The notes under the pieces were generated by a model. The model worked only from the letters and a program-made list of their open reading frames with translations, ran no database searches and was not told the DNA's origin. The position numbers and the translations under genes are program-made. This document shows, in pieces, positions 35,631 to 48,600 of a DNA stretch of 64,000 nucleotides. Positions within the stretch are counted from its first letter, which is position 1. Each line of letters begins with the position of its first letter. This DNA is from Mesotaenium endlicherianum (Eukaryota; Streptophyta; Zygnematophyceae; Zygnematales; Mesotaeniaceae): the NCBI GenBank assembly GCA_009602735.1, contig WELA01003924.1, positions 153,247 through 217,246 on the forward strand, written 5' to 3'.

Positions 35631-38600
35631 ACACACGCTCACGCACACGCGCCCACGCACGCAGGCACTCATATACGACGCATGCGCACCTGCGTGACAA
35701 ACACCATGTCGGAGACGAGCGAGAGGCCCTCGAGCTTGAGCTGGCTGATGTAGGCCTGCAGCAGCACGTTGATCTTGGCGCTCGGCTCCTCCATGCTCTC
35801 CTTCACGGGGATGGGCACGCGGTCCAGCAGCTTCGCCAGCTCCGCCTTCTCCTCCTCGCGCACCGCCACGTAGCGGAACTCCTCCGACAGCGAGAAGAGG
35901 CGGCAGAGCTCGATGTCGCCCACCGTCGGCTTCAGGTGCTCGTTGTACGTGGCCATGCTGGCGTGCCCGATGTAGTAGAAGCTGGCAATGCGCCCCAGGT
36001 CCGTCACCTGCGCCACCAGAGCCCTCCCCTCCCCAGCACAGCACATCGCAGCAGAGGCAAGGCAAGACGAGGTGAGAAGAGGGGCAGCAGCTCCGTCACC
36101 TGCGGCGCCAGCGTGGAGAACGAACGAGGAGCACAAAAAAGGCGAGGTGAAGAGAAAGGGGACAGCGGGTCTGTGCTCCATTCATACAAGGTATTCAATT
36201 GTGTTGAATGCAGAGAGCCGGGGGGGGAGGGGCATAGTGGCACAGTCGAGTCAAAGAGGGCTAGGGGTGCATGCGCGACACAGAACGAGGTGCTGGCTCT
36301 GCCTGCCGCCTAACAAAGGCCAATTCGCTGGCTGGAGGATACCTCCCAAGTTGAAGGGGGATGAAATACGTATGCGGTGTGGAGAGAAAAGAGGTATGGC
36401 CCTCGGGGGTGGGCTCGGCGTGCTCTGGTTCTCTCCCTCCCTTGCCCCCTTCCCCCCCCCTCTCTGCACCCCTCCCACCCTGTCCCCCTCTCTGAGAGCG
36501 CGCGCGTGCCTCTCGCGGGGGCGTACCTGCAGGAAGCCGCTCTTGCGGTCGTACTTGATGAGCGAGTGCTTGTCCAGCTCCGTGGCGGCGGAGTGGATGA
36601 GGTCGGCGCGGCGGCCCTCGAGCGCGGGGTCGTGCGCAAACTCGTCGGCGCTCACGCCGTACAGCGAGGGGTTGCGCAGCATGCGGATGAAGAGGTAGGT
36701 GTAGCCAAGCCACTGGCAGGCCTCGCGCGCGCTCTGCACGGTCCCCAGCACCAGCTCCGCGTTGAGGCTATCGGCGAGGCGCGCCACGAACTGGCTCTCG
36801 ATGGGCAGCTGCTGGTTGAGCAAGCTGAGGTAGAACTGCAGCTCGGCGTGGCCCGTGATGATGATGCCCTCGCCGTACGTGTCGAACTGCGGGCGGCCCG
36901 CGCGCCCAAGCATCTGCATCACGTCGAGCGGCGAGAGCTCCGTCCACGCGCCCTTCTCGGGGTTGTAGATCTGCGTGCCCTTGATGATCACCGTGTGCGC
37001 CGGCAGGTTCACGCCCCACGCCAGCGTGGCCGTCGACACGAGCACCTGGATGCTGCCGTCGGCAAAGAGCTCCTCCACCAACGTGCGGTCGGCGCGCGCC
37101 AGCCCCGCGTGGTGGATGGCGAACCCGTACGGCAGCAGGTCCTTGAGGTCCGCGCTCTTCACGTTCTCCGACTCCACCTGCAGGATCTCGCGCGTCGCGC
37201 CGTCAGCCTTGAGGAACTTGCCGAGCGTGTCCTTCTGGAGCGCGGCGTCGCGGATGGCGCGCGCCGTCTTCGCCGTCTCCTTGCGCGAGTGGCAGAAGAT
37301 GAGCACCTGGTGCCGCCCCGCCGCCTCCACCACCTTCTCGTAGCAGATCTCGTTCATGAGCTGGAAGCGCTGCAGGGGCTTGCGCACCGTGATGCCCACG
37401 TACTGCTGCGCCAGCGGGCACGGGCGGAACGAGTTGTCGAAGAAGAAGAGGCCCTTCTTAAGGTCCACGCCGAGGAAGAGCGCCACGTCCTCGTAGTTGG
37501 GCAGTGTCGCGCTCAGGCCCACCAGGCGGATGAGCTCCTTGGAGCTCTCGATCTGCCGCTTGGTGCGCGCCACGATCGCCTCCAGCACGGGCCCGCGGCC
37601 GTCGTGCAGCAGGTGCACCTCGTCAATGATGAGCAGCTTCACCAGCTGCGTGTACGTGCGGTCGCCCGACTTGCGCGTCACGATGTCCCACTTCTCCGGC
37701 GTCGTCACGATGATCTGCGTCTCCTCGATCTGGCTCTTGGTCAGCGTCGCGTCGCCCGTCAGCTCGCGCACCGCCAACCCGTACTCCTTCAGCCGGTGCG
37801 AGAGGTTGCCCACCACCTCCGCCACCAGCGCCTTCATGGGGGCCACGTACACTATCTTGAAGGCGCCGAGGTCCACGGAGCCGTCAGCCTCGCGGCGGTG
37901 CAGCCCGATCTCATGCATGATGGCCAGCATGGCCACGTTGGTCTTGCCCGCACCCGTGGGCGCGCACAGCAGCAGGTTCTCCGGCGTGAACAGCGCCGTC
38001 TGGTACACGCGGCTCTGCACGCGGTTCAGGCTCTTCACGCCGGGGAACGCGCCGCGCGCCCACTCGGGCATGTCCGTGATCTTCACCAGCGTCTCGCCCT
38101 CCTTCATGGGCTTCGGCTTCAGCGCGGGCACGTGCACCTCCTCGTACCCCTTCATGCTCTTCCGGAAGGAGCCCTCGGGGAGCGACGTCTTCTTGGTGGC
38201 CATCAGCATGCCCCCCTCCTGGAAGGCCAGGGAGTCCAGATCCAACAGGTGGCGCTGCCCCTTGAGCCACGCCCCCCCCTCGTCCCCCCCGTCCGCTCCC
38301 CNNNNNNNNNNNNNNNNNNNNNNNNNNNNNNNNNNNNNNNNNNNNNNNNNNNNNNNNNNNNNNNNNNNNNNNNNNNNNNNNNNNNNNNNNNNNNNNNNNN
38401 NNNNNNNNNNNNNNNNNNNNNNNNNNNNNNNNNNNNNNNNNNNNNNNNNNNNNNNNNNNNNNNNNNCAGGTCGTCCTCCTCCCCGGCCCCCGCCCCAGCC
38501 CCGGCGCCCCCCGCGCCCTCGCCCTCGCCCTTGCGGAGCTTCCGCGCCTCCTCGCGGATGCTGCGCTCGAGATTCTTCTGGCGCTCTTTGGCGGTGGCGC

Positions 38601-39735
38601 GCGTGGCGTGCAGCTGCTCCAGGATGCCGGCCAGCGCGGGGTCGCCGCCCGCGAGCATCTCCTCCTCCAGCTGGCGCCGCTGGTCCTCGTCCTGCGCGCG
38701 CGCGAGCCGCGTGCACCACACGATCTTCAGCCGGTTGCGCAGCAGCTTCTTGATCAAATCAAATTTGTCGTAGTCCAGGAGGATGACGAGGCGGTTCTCG
38801 ATGTCCCGCTCGTCGGAGCCCGCCAGCACGTCCAGGGCCTCCTCCGCCAGCTTCTGGCTCTGCTGGGCGTCGATGTCGCCGCACACCTGCGAGATGTTTC
38901 TTTGCAGCCAGTAGGCGTCAATGTCCTGCACGTTTAAACCCTTGGCATCCTCCTCCATCTCCTCGTCCTCAACCCCAGTCAGCTGCATGCCCCCCGCAGC
39001 CCTGCCCTCTTCCTCCTCTCCCTCGCTCTCCTCCTGCACCTCGTCTAGGTCGTCCTCATCCTCCTCCTCTTCCTCTTCGAACTCTACAGCCACCCCGATG
39101 TCGTCGTCTAGAGCTTCACCGGCTGTCCCAGCCACAACATCGCCCTCCTCCTGGTAATCAGAGATCCTCTTTCCTATGGCAACAAGCTCAGCAAAGCGCT
39201 CGTTCGAGAAGGAATTGAGGAGCTTCTCAATCTCCTTCTTCTTCTCTAGGTCCTTCAGCCTGTCGTTCTTCAAAACCCCCAAGACTTCGTCGGCAGCACC
39301 TCTCAAAATATCCTGTGGCTGATCCCCAAATTGCTGCTGGATGGTACTCAGGAGAGTCTCATATGCAAGCCTTGTTTCCTTCGTCTTTGGTCTGTACATG
39401 CCGTCGTCAACGAAAGATAGTACGCCATCGTCGCCAGCTCCCCCCCTTTGCTTCTTGCTAGGTCGTTTTGACACGTCCTCTGCCCGTGCTCGTGCCCTAT
39501 CCTTCGTCTCCTTCTTTCTCTTTGCCTTCTCCTCTAGCTCTGCAGGTCTTTGATAAGCTGCCCTGTCACCAAAGCTCTTCGGGTTTATTTTTCCAATCAG
39601 GGTCTCAGGCTCACCAGTCGGCTCGTGAGTGTCTCGAGGCCTACTGTCTGTTGTCAGCACCAGACTAGAGTTAGCTCGATACTCATATTGTTTAAATCGA
39701 GCGTGCGCTTCTGCACCTCCCCCCAGCTGTGCCAT
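29920..39735 (-). CDS. BRR2: BRR2, U5 snRNP 200-kDa RNA helicase (SNRNP200)
   Basis: Ski2-like DExH helicase of the U5 snRNP that unwinds U4/U6 to activate the spliceosome in the nucleus. Six exons: 36527-39735, 35690-36007, 34000-35415, 31963-33222, 30856-31116, 29920-30342; all junctions GT-AG and phase 0. About 2,295 residues (Arabidopsis about 2,170). The N-terminal region ([22 protein letters not shown]) precedes two helicase cassettes, each followed by a Sec63-like module. Cassette 1 has Walker [10 protein letters not shown] (about 37935-37961) and DEVH (about 37620). Cassette 2 has APTGSGKT (about 34610) and DELH (about 34290), the usual degenerate copy. The last exon is the second Sec63 FN3-like domain ([19 protein letters not shown]) ending in a 50-residue Glu-rich tail. 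Exon 1 holds an N gap (38302-38466); frames on its two sides disagree, so the gap length is not exact. Head to head with PGAP3. Confidence 0.96.
35570..35627 (+). repeat. (CA)n microsatellite in a BRR2 intron
   Basis: About 28 uninterrupted CA units in the intron between BRR2 exons 2 and 3. Shorter CA-rich tracts sit in the next introns (31795-31870, 33230-33270). Confidence 0.95.
38302..38466. other. Assembly gap (165 N) inside BRR2 exon 1
   Basis: The reading frame before the gap and the one after it differ, so the number of Ns does not equal the true length. GC-rich Gly/Ala codons border it on both sides. Confidence 0.95.
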
Positions 39736-40484
39736 ATCTCAGATTAGCGCACAAAACTGCAACTTTATATGCAGTCAAAACAACAACTTACTAAGCGTCC
39801 AATAGATGGACAAGATTCTCTTAGAGATACAAAAGTAAATCCTTAAGAACAATCCCCTCTAATTGAAGACAAATTCTAACCCTCTTTCCAGCTTCTACAT
39901 GGACGTGCTTGTTACCCCAGCAACGTGGTTCCTGCCTTTGGGGCTGTCGAGGGAGAATTGTGAGCCCGCTTGTTCATGGGTCGAGCCTAGCGTGGTCCAG
40001 CTTCGTGACAATCAAACCGAGATCGCACCCTGAACATATATGAGCGGTCGTTTGATACTTTTTTTAAAAAGCAAAACGTATATGTAGATTGCTCGACATA
40101 GTGTATATTGCCTTGATTACAGTTGAATATTTTTCACCCCCAAGTATATAGAGAAATGTTTCGCCATAAAGTGCAATAGGTGGAAAAAATAGCTTGACCA
40201 GAAGACCAATCTTTCGGACTGCGAGAGGGATTCTGCAATGTACCATCTTGCATGGATGTTACTGATTTGCCTCGATTAACGTTTTTTATTGAGTCTTCAT
40301 GTGCAGTTAAGCTGTCGCGATGATCCGCTTTTCTAGTTTGTTCTTTTCCTTATGATTATAGACGGAACCTTGAATTGCTTCCTTCTTCCGCACCAGCTTT
40401 CAAACCGGCTCAGTGCAGCCAACTGCTGCAACTGATATGAAAGCATCAGTTCTCTCCTCTGATCATAGACCATCTTGTAGAGGC
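39736..40484. promoter_or_regulatory. Shared upstream region of divergent BRR2 and PGAP3
   Basis: 749 bases separate the BRR2 start codon (minus) from the PGAP3 start codon (plus). The region must hold both 5' untranslated regions and promoters, perhaps one bidirectional promoter. It is AT-rich compared with the exons; no convincing TATA box was picked out for either side. Confidence 0.5.
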
Positions 40485-43400
40485 ATGACGTCGCTAAGAT
40501 GTAATTCTCATTTATTAACCATATGTATCCTTCTTGTAGGATGTGGAGACGTGATTGCGAGCTCAGGTGATGCTGACAGCGGCTACCAGTAAGCTCTTTT
40601 TGTTTCCCATCTCTAAAACTTCTATATCTCATGACTTCTTTCTCGAAATTTAAACAATACAATTGATCTGGTACCACTTACGAGCATCTGAAAGAATGTA
40701 TATGCTTCTGTCGACCAATTTAGTGCAATTTCAACTGATGAAAACCAGGAAATAAAGAATAACTGAATGGCATTTGCCTAGAGATCTAAAGCAAGAGATA
40801 TGAAGCTAAGAGTAAGGGCTACATTCTTGATGAATTCATCGATAAAGACACCCTCCTTGGTCACTCCGAGTAACAACTTGACATGCCTTCACAACAATTG
40901 GAGTACTTCCCTTCTTGTCCAATTTATTCCCGTCGGGCCATGGAAACTGCCAAGCTCTACTTTCGCCATAATGCCTGAAGAGGCATATTTTCTCTTCCAC
41001 ATATTTGGTCACCAAGTTGCCGCTGCAACCCCCATTTGTGTTCTGCTGTTGTAGGTCCTGCTACAACACATGCCTTATCTCAGGCTGTGTGGGAGATCAC
41101 TGCATCTCAGGCTGTTCCACATCGGCCAGCGTTTCCAATCTGACAGAGCTGGCGGCGAGAGTAGTCACAGAACCCTGGGATCTGAAGGCAACGCAATGGG
41201 ACTGTGGTAGCGAGTGCAAGTATCAGTGCATGGTACAGAGGGAGCTGCTTCATGAGAAAGCCGGCGAGGCTCCTGAGAAGTACCATGGCAAGTGGCCCTT
41301 CATCCGATTCTTAGGCCTGCAGGTAAGTGACACAAGCCTCTGAAGCTGGCTTGCACTCTGCTGTGACATGCAGCCATCAGTTTGAGGTGCTCGTCCATCA
41401 TGAAATGCACGTCACAGTAATGACCTCTGAATGTCACGGCCTTCATTGTCACATTGAATACTTAACTTAGGATGCCAAGCAGAAGTCTGTATACTGCATG
41501 CTTCTTGGCCAGTGACTGTTCCTCTTTTTGGCCTCGTGAGTGAAAGGATGGGAATGGCCTTGACATCGGCAGTACTTCAAGTCTTGCCGCTGCAGGCATC
41601 ACCAATTCAGGACTTTTGTACTGCTTAGCTAGGGTAGTATTCAGGCGCTCCTAGTGCGGAGCTCCCAACCCTACGCATGGAGGAGATGTCGGCAACCGTT
41701 TGAAGCTGTTGAGGCGAACAGCAAAGCACAGATGCCCTGCTCTAACAGCATGCCTGTTGACTGCTGGCCGACTACTGGCTGACTGCTTGTCGACTGCATC
41801 TCTGCTGTGTGTGAACAGGAGCCCGTGTCAGTCCTGTTCTCCACGCTCAACCTCTTGGTCAACCTTGTCGGTCTGTCGCTGTTCCGGAGCCTCGTGTACT
41901 CCAAGCTGCCACGGAAGCCCATGGGCGACAAGGGCCCTCTCTATGAGTACGCTGGTCTGTGGAGCTTATATGGTATCCTGGCTGTCAACGCATGGCTTTG
42001 GAGTGCCGTCTTCCATGCCAGGTATGAGCGCTGAACAGTGGCCAACGCCCCGCCTTGACTCCAGAATCAGCACTAGGTCCACTCGCTCTGCTGAGGAAGA
42101 AGGGGAATTAGAGAGCAGGACCTGATGATCTGGAACCGCGGCTCGTTGTGCTCTCTTTAGCGGCCCTCATCACACAAGAAGCTGCACTTTTCGATTCGTC
42201 TGGCTTGTTACTTAGCAGGAACAGGGAGGTCAAAGAGTTACGACTTTACAAAGACTTACGTGGCATGAGAGTCATCACCTTTTCAAGAGAGTTTGAAGTC
42301 CATGGGAGGCTTGGCCTGTCACACAAAGAGAGAAACTGACTGCGCCAGATAATCTTGCTTTTGTGGAATTTTTGTGGAGGTCTCTCTCCGTATCTTGGGG
42401 TGTGTTCGCCTAGCTGAGGTGTTGGGAATCCAGGGACTGCTACGTCAATCCTGTGCGCTCTATTTGCCCGACAGGCTGTTTGCTTGCCTGTCTTTCTATG
42501 TGGCAAGATCATATTCACCTGTTTGCGTTTCAATTGGTAATTCAGACCCACCTGAATAGATCCAGGGCTGTCATGGGGGTGAATGCCCACAGCGATGTTG
42601 TGGCGAATCCCCCCCCCCCTCCTCGCTGTCCCACCTGACAATCTCTCTGCCTCCTGGCATGCTGATGCTGTCCCCACCGCATCACGTTGTGTTCTGTCCT
42701 GGTGGCAGCATCCATGCTCAGATGCCCCCCTCTGATAAGTGAAGCTTGTATGTGTCTGGTCGTTATCGTGTTTCTCCTGCTGTTCAAAACTGTAATCAGT
42801 GTATTAATGTCAGTAGGAGCCCCCCCCCCCCCCTCTTCCTCCCTCTCACTCTTTCTCTCTCAGGTGCTCACCTGTAAGTCCTGTTCTCTCACAATCGGGC
42901 CTCTCCTGCCCTGTGTGGCAGGGACTTGAAAGTGACCGAGGCATTGGACTACTCATCGGCCGTGGCTCTGCTGGGCTACTCGCTGGTGGTGGCCATCATT
43001 CGCTCCGCAAACCTGAGGCTGGAGGCCGCGCGGGTCATTGTTGCCGCTCCCATCCTGGCCTTCACCACCACCCACATCCTCTTCCTCAACTTCTACTCCT
43101 TTGACTACGGTAAGCCTGCCTACCTGATACTGTCGTACTTTGGGTTTGCGTTTTCTGAAATATTTCGAACCGGATAAGGGTCTTGCAGGCCCTTGGCAGT
43201 CGAACCTGTCTAGGATGTCTGCAGACAGTCCTTCATAGTCTGAGTGCCCAGCTTGACGCTTGAGGCCCCTCACCCGGCATCTCCGTCTGCACCTGTCATG
43301 TGTACCACCGTGTTGATGCTACGCTCCCGGAGCTGATGTCCTTGTGACGTTCTCGAAGCCCGGAGCCTCTGACCGACGGCGATGCTCCCCCCAGTTACTT

Positions 43401-43810
43401 GGAGGCGTGTCTCCATGGCCCAGACTCGTCTGATCTCTGTCCTCGGTGTGTGTGTTTGTGTATGCGTGTTCGCGTGCCACCTGTGAGCAGGCTTCAACAT
43501 GACAATATGCCTGGCAATGGGAGTCGCGCAGCTCCTTCTGTGGACTATCTGGGGCATGTTCTCGGGCCACCAGTCAGCTGTCAAGGTTCTCCTGGCTGTA
43601 GGCGGGACAGCTGCAGCGATGTCTCTGGAGATCCTCGACTTCCCCCCCCTCTACGGCCTGTTGGATGCTCACGCCTTGTGGCATGCCACCACCATCCCTC
43701 TCTCCATGCTGTGGTGGTCGTTTGTGTACGACGACGCTTGTGATAGCACTCAAGCTCTGCTGCAAAGAGCACCGAAGCAAAAGCAGGACGAGGTGAAGAA
43801 GAAGGCCTGA
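40485..43810 (+). CDS. PGAP3: PGAP3/PER1-like GPI-anchor lipid-remodelling protein
   Basis: Multi-pass ER/Golgi membrane protein of the Per1/PGAP3 family (CREST hydrolase superfamily), which acts as the fatty-acid remodelling phospholipase A2 for GPI-anchored proteins. Five exons: 40485-40588, 41055-41322, 41819-42021, 42922-43109, 43491-43810; all GT-AG with matching phases; 360 residues, close to plant homologues. A signal peptide (LLTICILLVG core) leads to SSGDADSGYQ, then a Cys-rich luminal part (SCYNTCLISGCVGDHCISGC, QWDCGSECKYQCM), then YHGKWPF. Membrane segments carry LYEYAGLWSLYGIL, AVFHAR with DLKVTEALDYSSA after it, TTHILFLNFYSFDYG and LLDAHALWHATTIPL. The last holds the conserved His residues thought to be catalytic. 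The C-terminus is a Lys-rich cytosolic tail ending KKKA. Confidence 0.94.
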
Positions 43811-45602
43811 GAGGCTTGAAGTTAGATAGATACACAGCATTTGATATACCTCGCTGCATGTCTAGGGTGCTAGAGCAAGCAATGCACAAGTTACTCCTCG
43901 ACTAAGTTAGGGTGAATTATGTCACACTTGTAGGAATTGTGCCAGTCTAGCTCATATGAGTTTCTTCTGGCATTGATGCCACTTCAAAGAAGCACGCCGT
44001 TGCTGCAGACGTGCTATGTTTAGAGGTCACTACTTTTGACGGTGCATAATAGCAGCCACTGTATGGTTCATAGATCAAAAAATAGACTAGATTTAAATAT
44101 CGGAATAAATGTTCACCAAAAATAGCACCCAAGTGTTTGCCAAAAGGAGGCCAATGCCGAGTTTTCTGGCAGCTTCCAAATGTGTCGTGATGTTGGCGTG
44201 CGACCCAATTGGAAATTCTACCATAGGATGAATCGTATGAAGTGGCGTTTCAGATCTATGAGGTATTGGGTGTATTTCTTGCCCCCTCTTTGCCCAAATC
44301 TGTTATGCTCTCAGCTCAGAGCCATGATTAGAAACCGCGGAGGTCAGCATGACCAGTCACTAATGCGACCTATCGGAACCGAATGTAACCCCAACCTCAC
44401 GGTCGAAAGAAAACTTCGGAACAATACATCATACGAGATATACAAATTTACCCCATGGACATGTTATACGTCTCTCATGCTCTATTGATTCATTTACAAT
44501 GATTTGTAAAGCAGAGTCCTACATTTATATAGCAAGGACAAGTGCATAATATCATAATTAGTGATTAATGACTCAGGTTGCACCTACTAGATTAGGTCAT
44601 GCATGACCTTGCAGAAACTTTTAGGTCCTCCGAATTTTGAAAACCCTGTCCTCTCTTGTCAATATCTCTTCTTTTATTTGATGTCTTTGGGTGGCTACCT
44701 CCATTAGATGTCGACACACATGCCCCGAATGATTAAGAATGTCAAAGTTGGCAGCTCGAGTCACCAAGCACTGCCACTTGGTGACCACTTAGTTGCGCAT
44801 GCCTTGCTTGAAGCGCCAGGCAGTTTGGAGCGCCCAGCGATAGGCGCTAAATCCTTGTAGCCGCTGTGATGATTTTGACTGGGGAGGGCTCCATGTCTGC
44901 ATGCAATTGTGAAGTTCCAAAGTAGGTCCCGAAGTAGGTTCTGCTATGACGTTTTAGTGTCAACAATTGCCCGTAGCATCGCTTAATTTGTCCTGGGTGT
45001 TGTCAAGGAACGCTACATTAAAGGCAGGCACAAAATTTGGCTGCTTCTTGCAACTCCTAAAAATGCTAGCTATGGCGCATCCCCATTTGTTACTTAGAGT
45101 TTGCGGCAAAGCCTGCTATTCTATATTGAACACGATAGTGCTTTTAGTGGAGCACGAACTTCAACAGCATTTGTACACTCTCAGTAACTTGGTCAAGCTC
45201 TAAGAGAGGACAATGCACATAATTAAGACTCTTGTGCTTGCCAGGGGTGTACGTTATCATTTAACTGGATTGTGTAGGGTTCCTCAGTAGCAGCTCAGTG
45301 AACCTCACTCTCACCATCATAAAGTCGGGAAAAAGTTAGTAACAGTGCAGGTACTAAGAAAGTATCCAGATTTTTCAGAGGAATAGAAGGAAATACTCGG
45401 TGACAAACATCAAAGAAGGGCTTGTACACATGAAGGAGAAGCTATAATATATGTCAGGCATATAGAATGTGCCAAAACTTTCAAATGGTTCACAGAGTTG
45501 AAGCTAAAGATAGTCACAGCGGACTGGACATGGCAAAGCCACAGGGAGGTGAAAAGAAGAAAGAACTTGCTGAGTACCAAACGAGCTAGAGCCTAACCTA
45601 TC
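43811..45602. other. Intergenic between converging PGAP3 and PP6R, no gene recognised
   Basis: Holds the 3' regions of both neighbours. A perfect 8-bp stem with 8-base loop lies at 44761-44784 (TCACCAAG...CTTGGTGA). Short frames of about 100 codons or fewer show no family resemblance. Confidence 0.5.
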
Positions 45603-48600
45603 TTATAGAACATCTGTAAGAACTTTTTTTTCTACAGCATCGTCTACCATGCGCGCTTCTCCTCCGCCAGCCAATTCAACCGTGTCTTCGTACGTGCTCT
45701 TCCAGAAATTGACGTCGTTGAACGTCGGATTATCTTCAGATTCAACAGTCCGGCCCTCCGAAGCACCTACTCCACCAACAGCGTTGGCCGAGATGGAGTG
45801 CAAGGGCAAAGCCTCGCCTACAATGCCCTCTCTCAGGGCATGCTCCATAAACTTCTTCGTACCCTCCGGCTCGAGGCCTGCTGCCACGTGATTGGTTGCG
45901 GCTTCCTCATGCACTGCAGCATTGGGCCCGCCAAACGTTGCGGTCCATCCGCCCGCATTCTGCTGGTCACCTGGCTGCGACGGCGACGGCGACGGCGGAG
46001 CCGCCGCCTCTGAGGGCACCTCTGCCTGTGGAGGAGGAGGAGTAGAAGGAGGGGATCCAGTAGTCGGCTGCACCTCCTCAGTAGCATCTTGCCCGTGATG
46101 TGCTTCCTCGCTGCTCGCAGGAGAGGGAAAGGAGGAGGCTGCCTCTTCCTTGGAGTCAGCCGACGTGCTCGGAGGACTCTCGTCTGGGGGCACCTCCAAC
46201 GTAGCGACAGCTGGCAAGTCTGGAGCCTGGGCTCCATCGAGCTGGTGCTCACTAACGGCAGCTGCGTCCTCCTCCTGTAGGGGGGCAGCTGGCGCGGGTG
46301 CTGAAGGAGCCGAGGCGTCGGCAGTGGCTGAGGCCGTGGTTATAGCCGGGTCGCTTCCTGGGCCCAGGTCCAGCTCGCCCACAGGGGAAGAGGAGGAGAC
46401 TGCGCCAGAGCTAGGAGGGCTAGCGGCGCTGTTGTAGGCCTCAGCCTTTCCTGAGCCAAAGAAGTCGAGCGGCTGGTGGGTGGGGTCGAACGAGGAGGGG
46501 GGGGGCTGGGCAAACGAGAAGTGGGTGTTGGCAAACAGGTCAATCTCCTCAGCGACCATCCTGGGGCTCTTGCTGCTGCCGCCGCCGCCCCCTCCGTCCT
46601 CCATGTGCTCCAGACCCGCAGCTCCAGCTGGCGCAGGCGGCTGCGACAGCACACCAGGGGGGGGGCTCTGGGCCCCCCCGCCGCCTGCGTCCGCCCTGAT
46701 GCCAGGCGGCGAAGGGGCACTGCTGGGATCTGCGGGCAGGGCCCCAGTGCCAGGAGGGGAGGAGGCGGTGTCCATCTCGTCATCGTCGTCCTCCAAGGAA
46801 ATATCGCCGGCTGCGCCTCTGAGCTTGCCAGACTGCAGCTGCTGGAGCGCAGACCACGCTCTACTGTCGCCCCAGGAGTCGCCCGTACTGCGCAAGCACG
46901 CGCGGCAGGGCAGCGTCAGGAAGAAGGAGAGAGACGCGCAGGGGGCTAATTAAGTGCGTGTCTTTCATACTAGTGCAGCGTCTAAATCGTTCAAAAGGGA
47001 GAGCCTCAGCCCCAGCCTCAGCCCCCTCGAGGACACAGATAAGATGCACCTGCTGCTCAGATGGGCAAGAGAAGGTTGCAGGCGTGAAGTGCAGGTATAT
47101 GGAAAGAAGCAGGATGTTTTGTCAGATTCTTGAAGGAAAAAAAAAAAAGGGATAGCCAAGGGCTGCCAAAGAAAGACGCAGTCTATACATCTGCAGAGGT
47201 CGCTGCTAGAGGATAGAGGCATGGCGTGACAAGAATTGCAGCTCTCGAGAAGCAGCAACTGAGTTCCTCAACATCAAGGATTGGCGCAATCACACAGGCC
47301 GCTTATCCACTACGCTGTATCTGTACGAATGTCAACAACAACAGGAAAAAGCCAGAGTAGCAGATGGGACCCAGGAGGTCCTTGCTGGGACCCACGGAGG
47401 CTGAGAGCGAGAGAGCAGCCAGGAAAGGGGAGGAGCATTACTCCATCTTTGAGGCACTCGGGGCTGCGCCAGACGTGCCCGTGGCCGCCTCCTTGTCCAT
47501 TGTGCTGTCTGCCACACGCGCGGAGATCTCCGGCGACCCTCTCATGTGGTCCTTGGAGTCCTCACTGCAGCCCCCCAAAGAACCTCAAGCACAACTGAGA
47601 AAGCTGCGGATGATGTTGCGCCCACCTGACGGACATGCAGGAGGTATGCGCAGCACAAATAGGGCAGGAGGAAGAGGAGGAGGAGGAGGAGAAGCGAGGT
47701 CGGCGCTTATGGTGCCAAGGAAGAAGAGGTGTAGACATGCGCAACCTATGCAGCCTGCGCAGCCAGCGGCTACAGACATACGAAGCACATCTAGTAAGCC
47801 CCACCCAAAGTCTTGCCGCCTCCGGAGGGGGGCTAATGATAGCGCACCAGCCCCAGGCATCTGAAGCCCACACAGACCTCAAGCGCGCGTACATGTGCAC
47901 GAGCACACACATAGACATGCACGCGCGCACACACACACCAGGATGCATATGATGGCAAACCTCATCACAAAGTCCCCTGATGAAAGGTAGTGCCTGTGGG
48001 GGCCTTAGCGAGTGCGCCTACCGATCATTGTGGGAGATCTGAAGAGACGAGAGTTCCAGGCCCATCTTGCCCTGCTCCACGTCGTACTGCTCTCCCACCC
48101 TCCGCCCCAGGAGCGAGCGTGCATCAACGTCAGCACCTCAGGTCGTCATGCAGCCACGAGCAGCAGGCAGACATGGTCACCAACAACAGCGCCAGCGGAC
48201 CCCAGGAAGGGCACTGGCGCACATGCGGGCGATGCTTTTGCACGTAAAGAAGCCACCCGGCCGCCACAACAGTGACAGTGCCACCAGGGCAGGAGCTTGG
48301 AAGAGTGGCCATGGAATCAAGTCCCAGAGTCAGGGAGGAGGCTGGGCAGGCCAGAGACAGGACAGGCAAGGGAAGGGGTGGACAGCAGGGGTGGACAGGA
48401 GACAAGGGCTGAGAGAGGGAGGGGCCCAAGAGGGGGGGAGGGAGGAGGTGGGGTGCATGCACCTCGTCGAGGTCGTCGGTGTCAAACATGCCAAAGCGGT
48501 GGAAGTCGCGCGGCACGTTGTTGGTGAGCGAGAGCGTGGAGATGTCAAAGTCGCGGTCGCCGCGCACAAACTCCTCCTCGTCGCTGTCCGCCTGCCGGTC

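Noticed and set aside
31894-38773. Long plus-strand open frames of 326-798 codons opposite BRR2
   Set aside because: They are shadows of the GC-rich BRR2 exons, with Arg/His/Leu-rich low-complexity translation and no family motifs.
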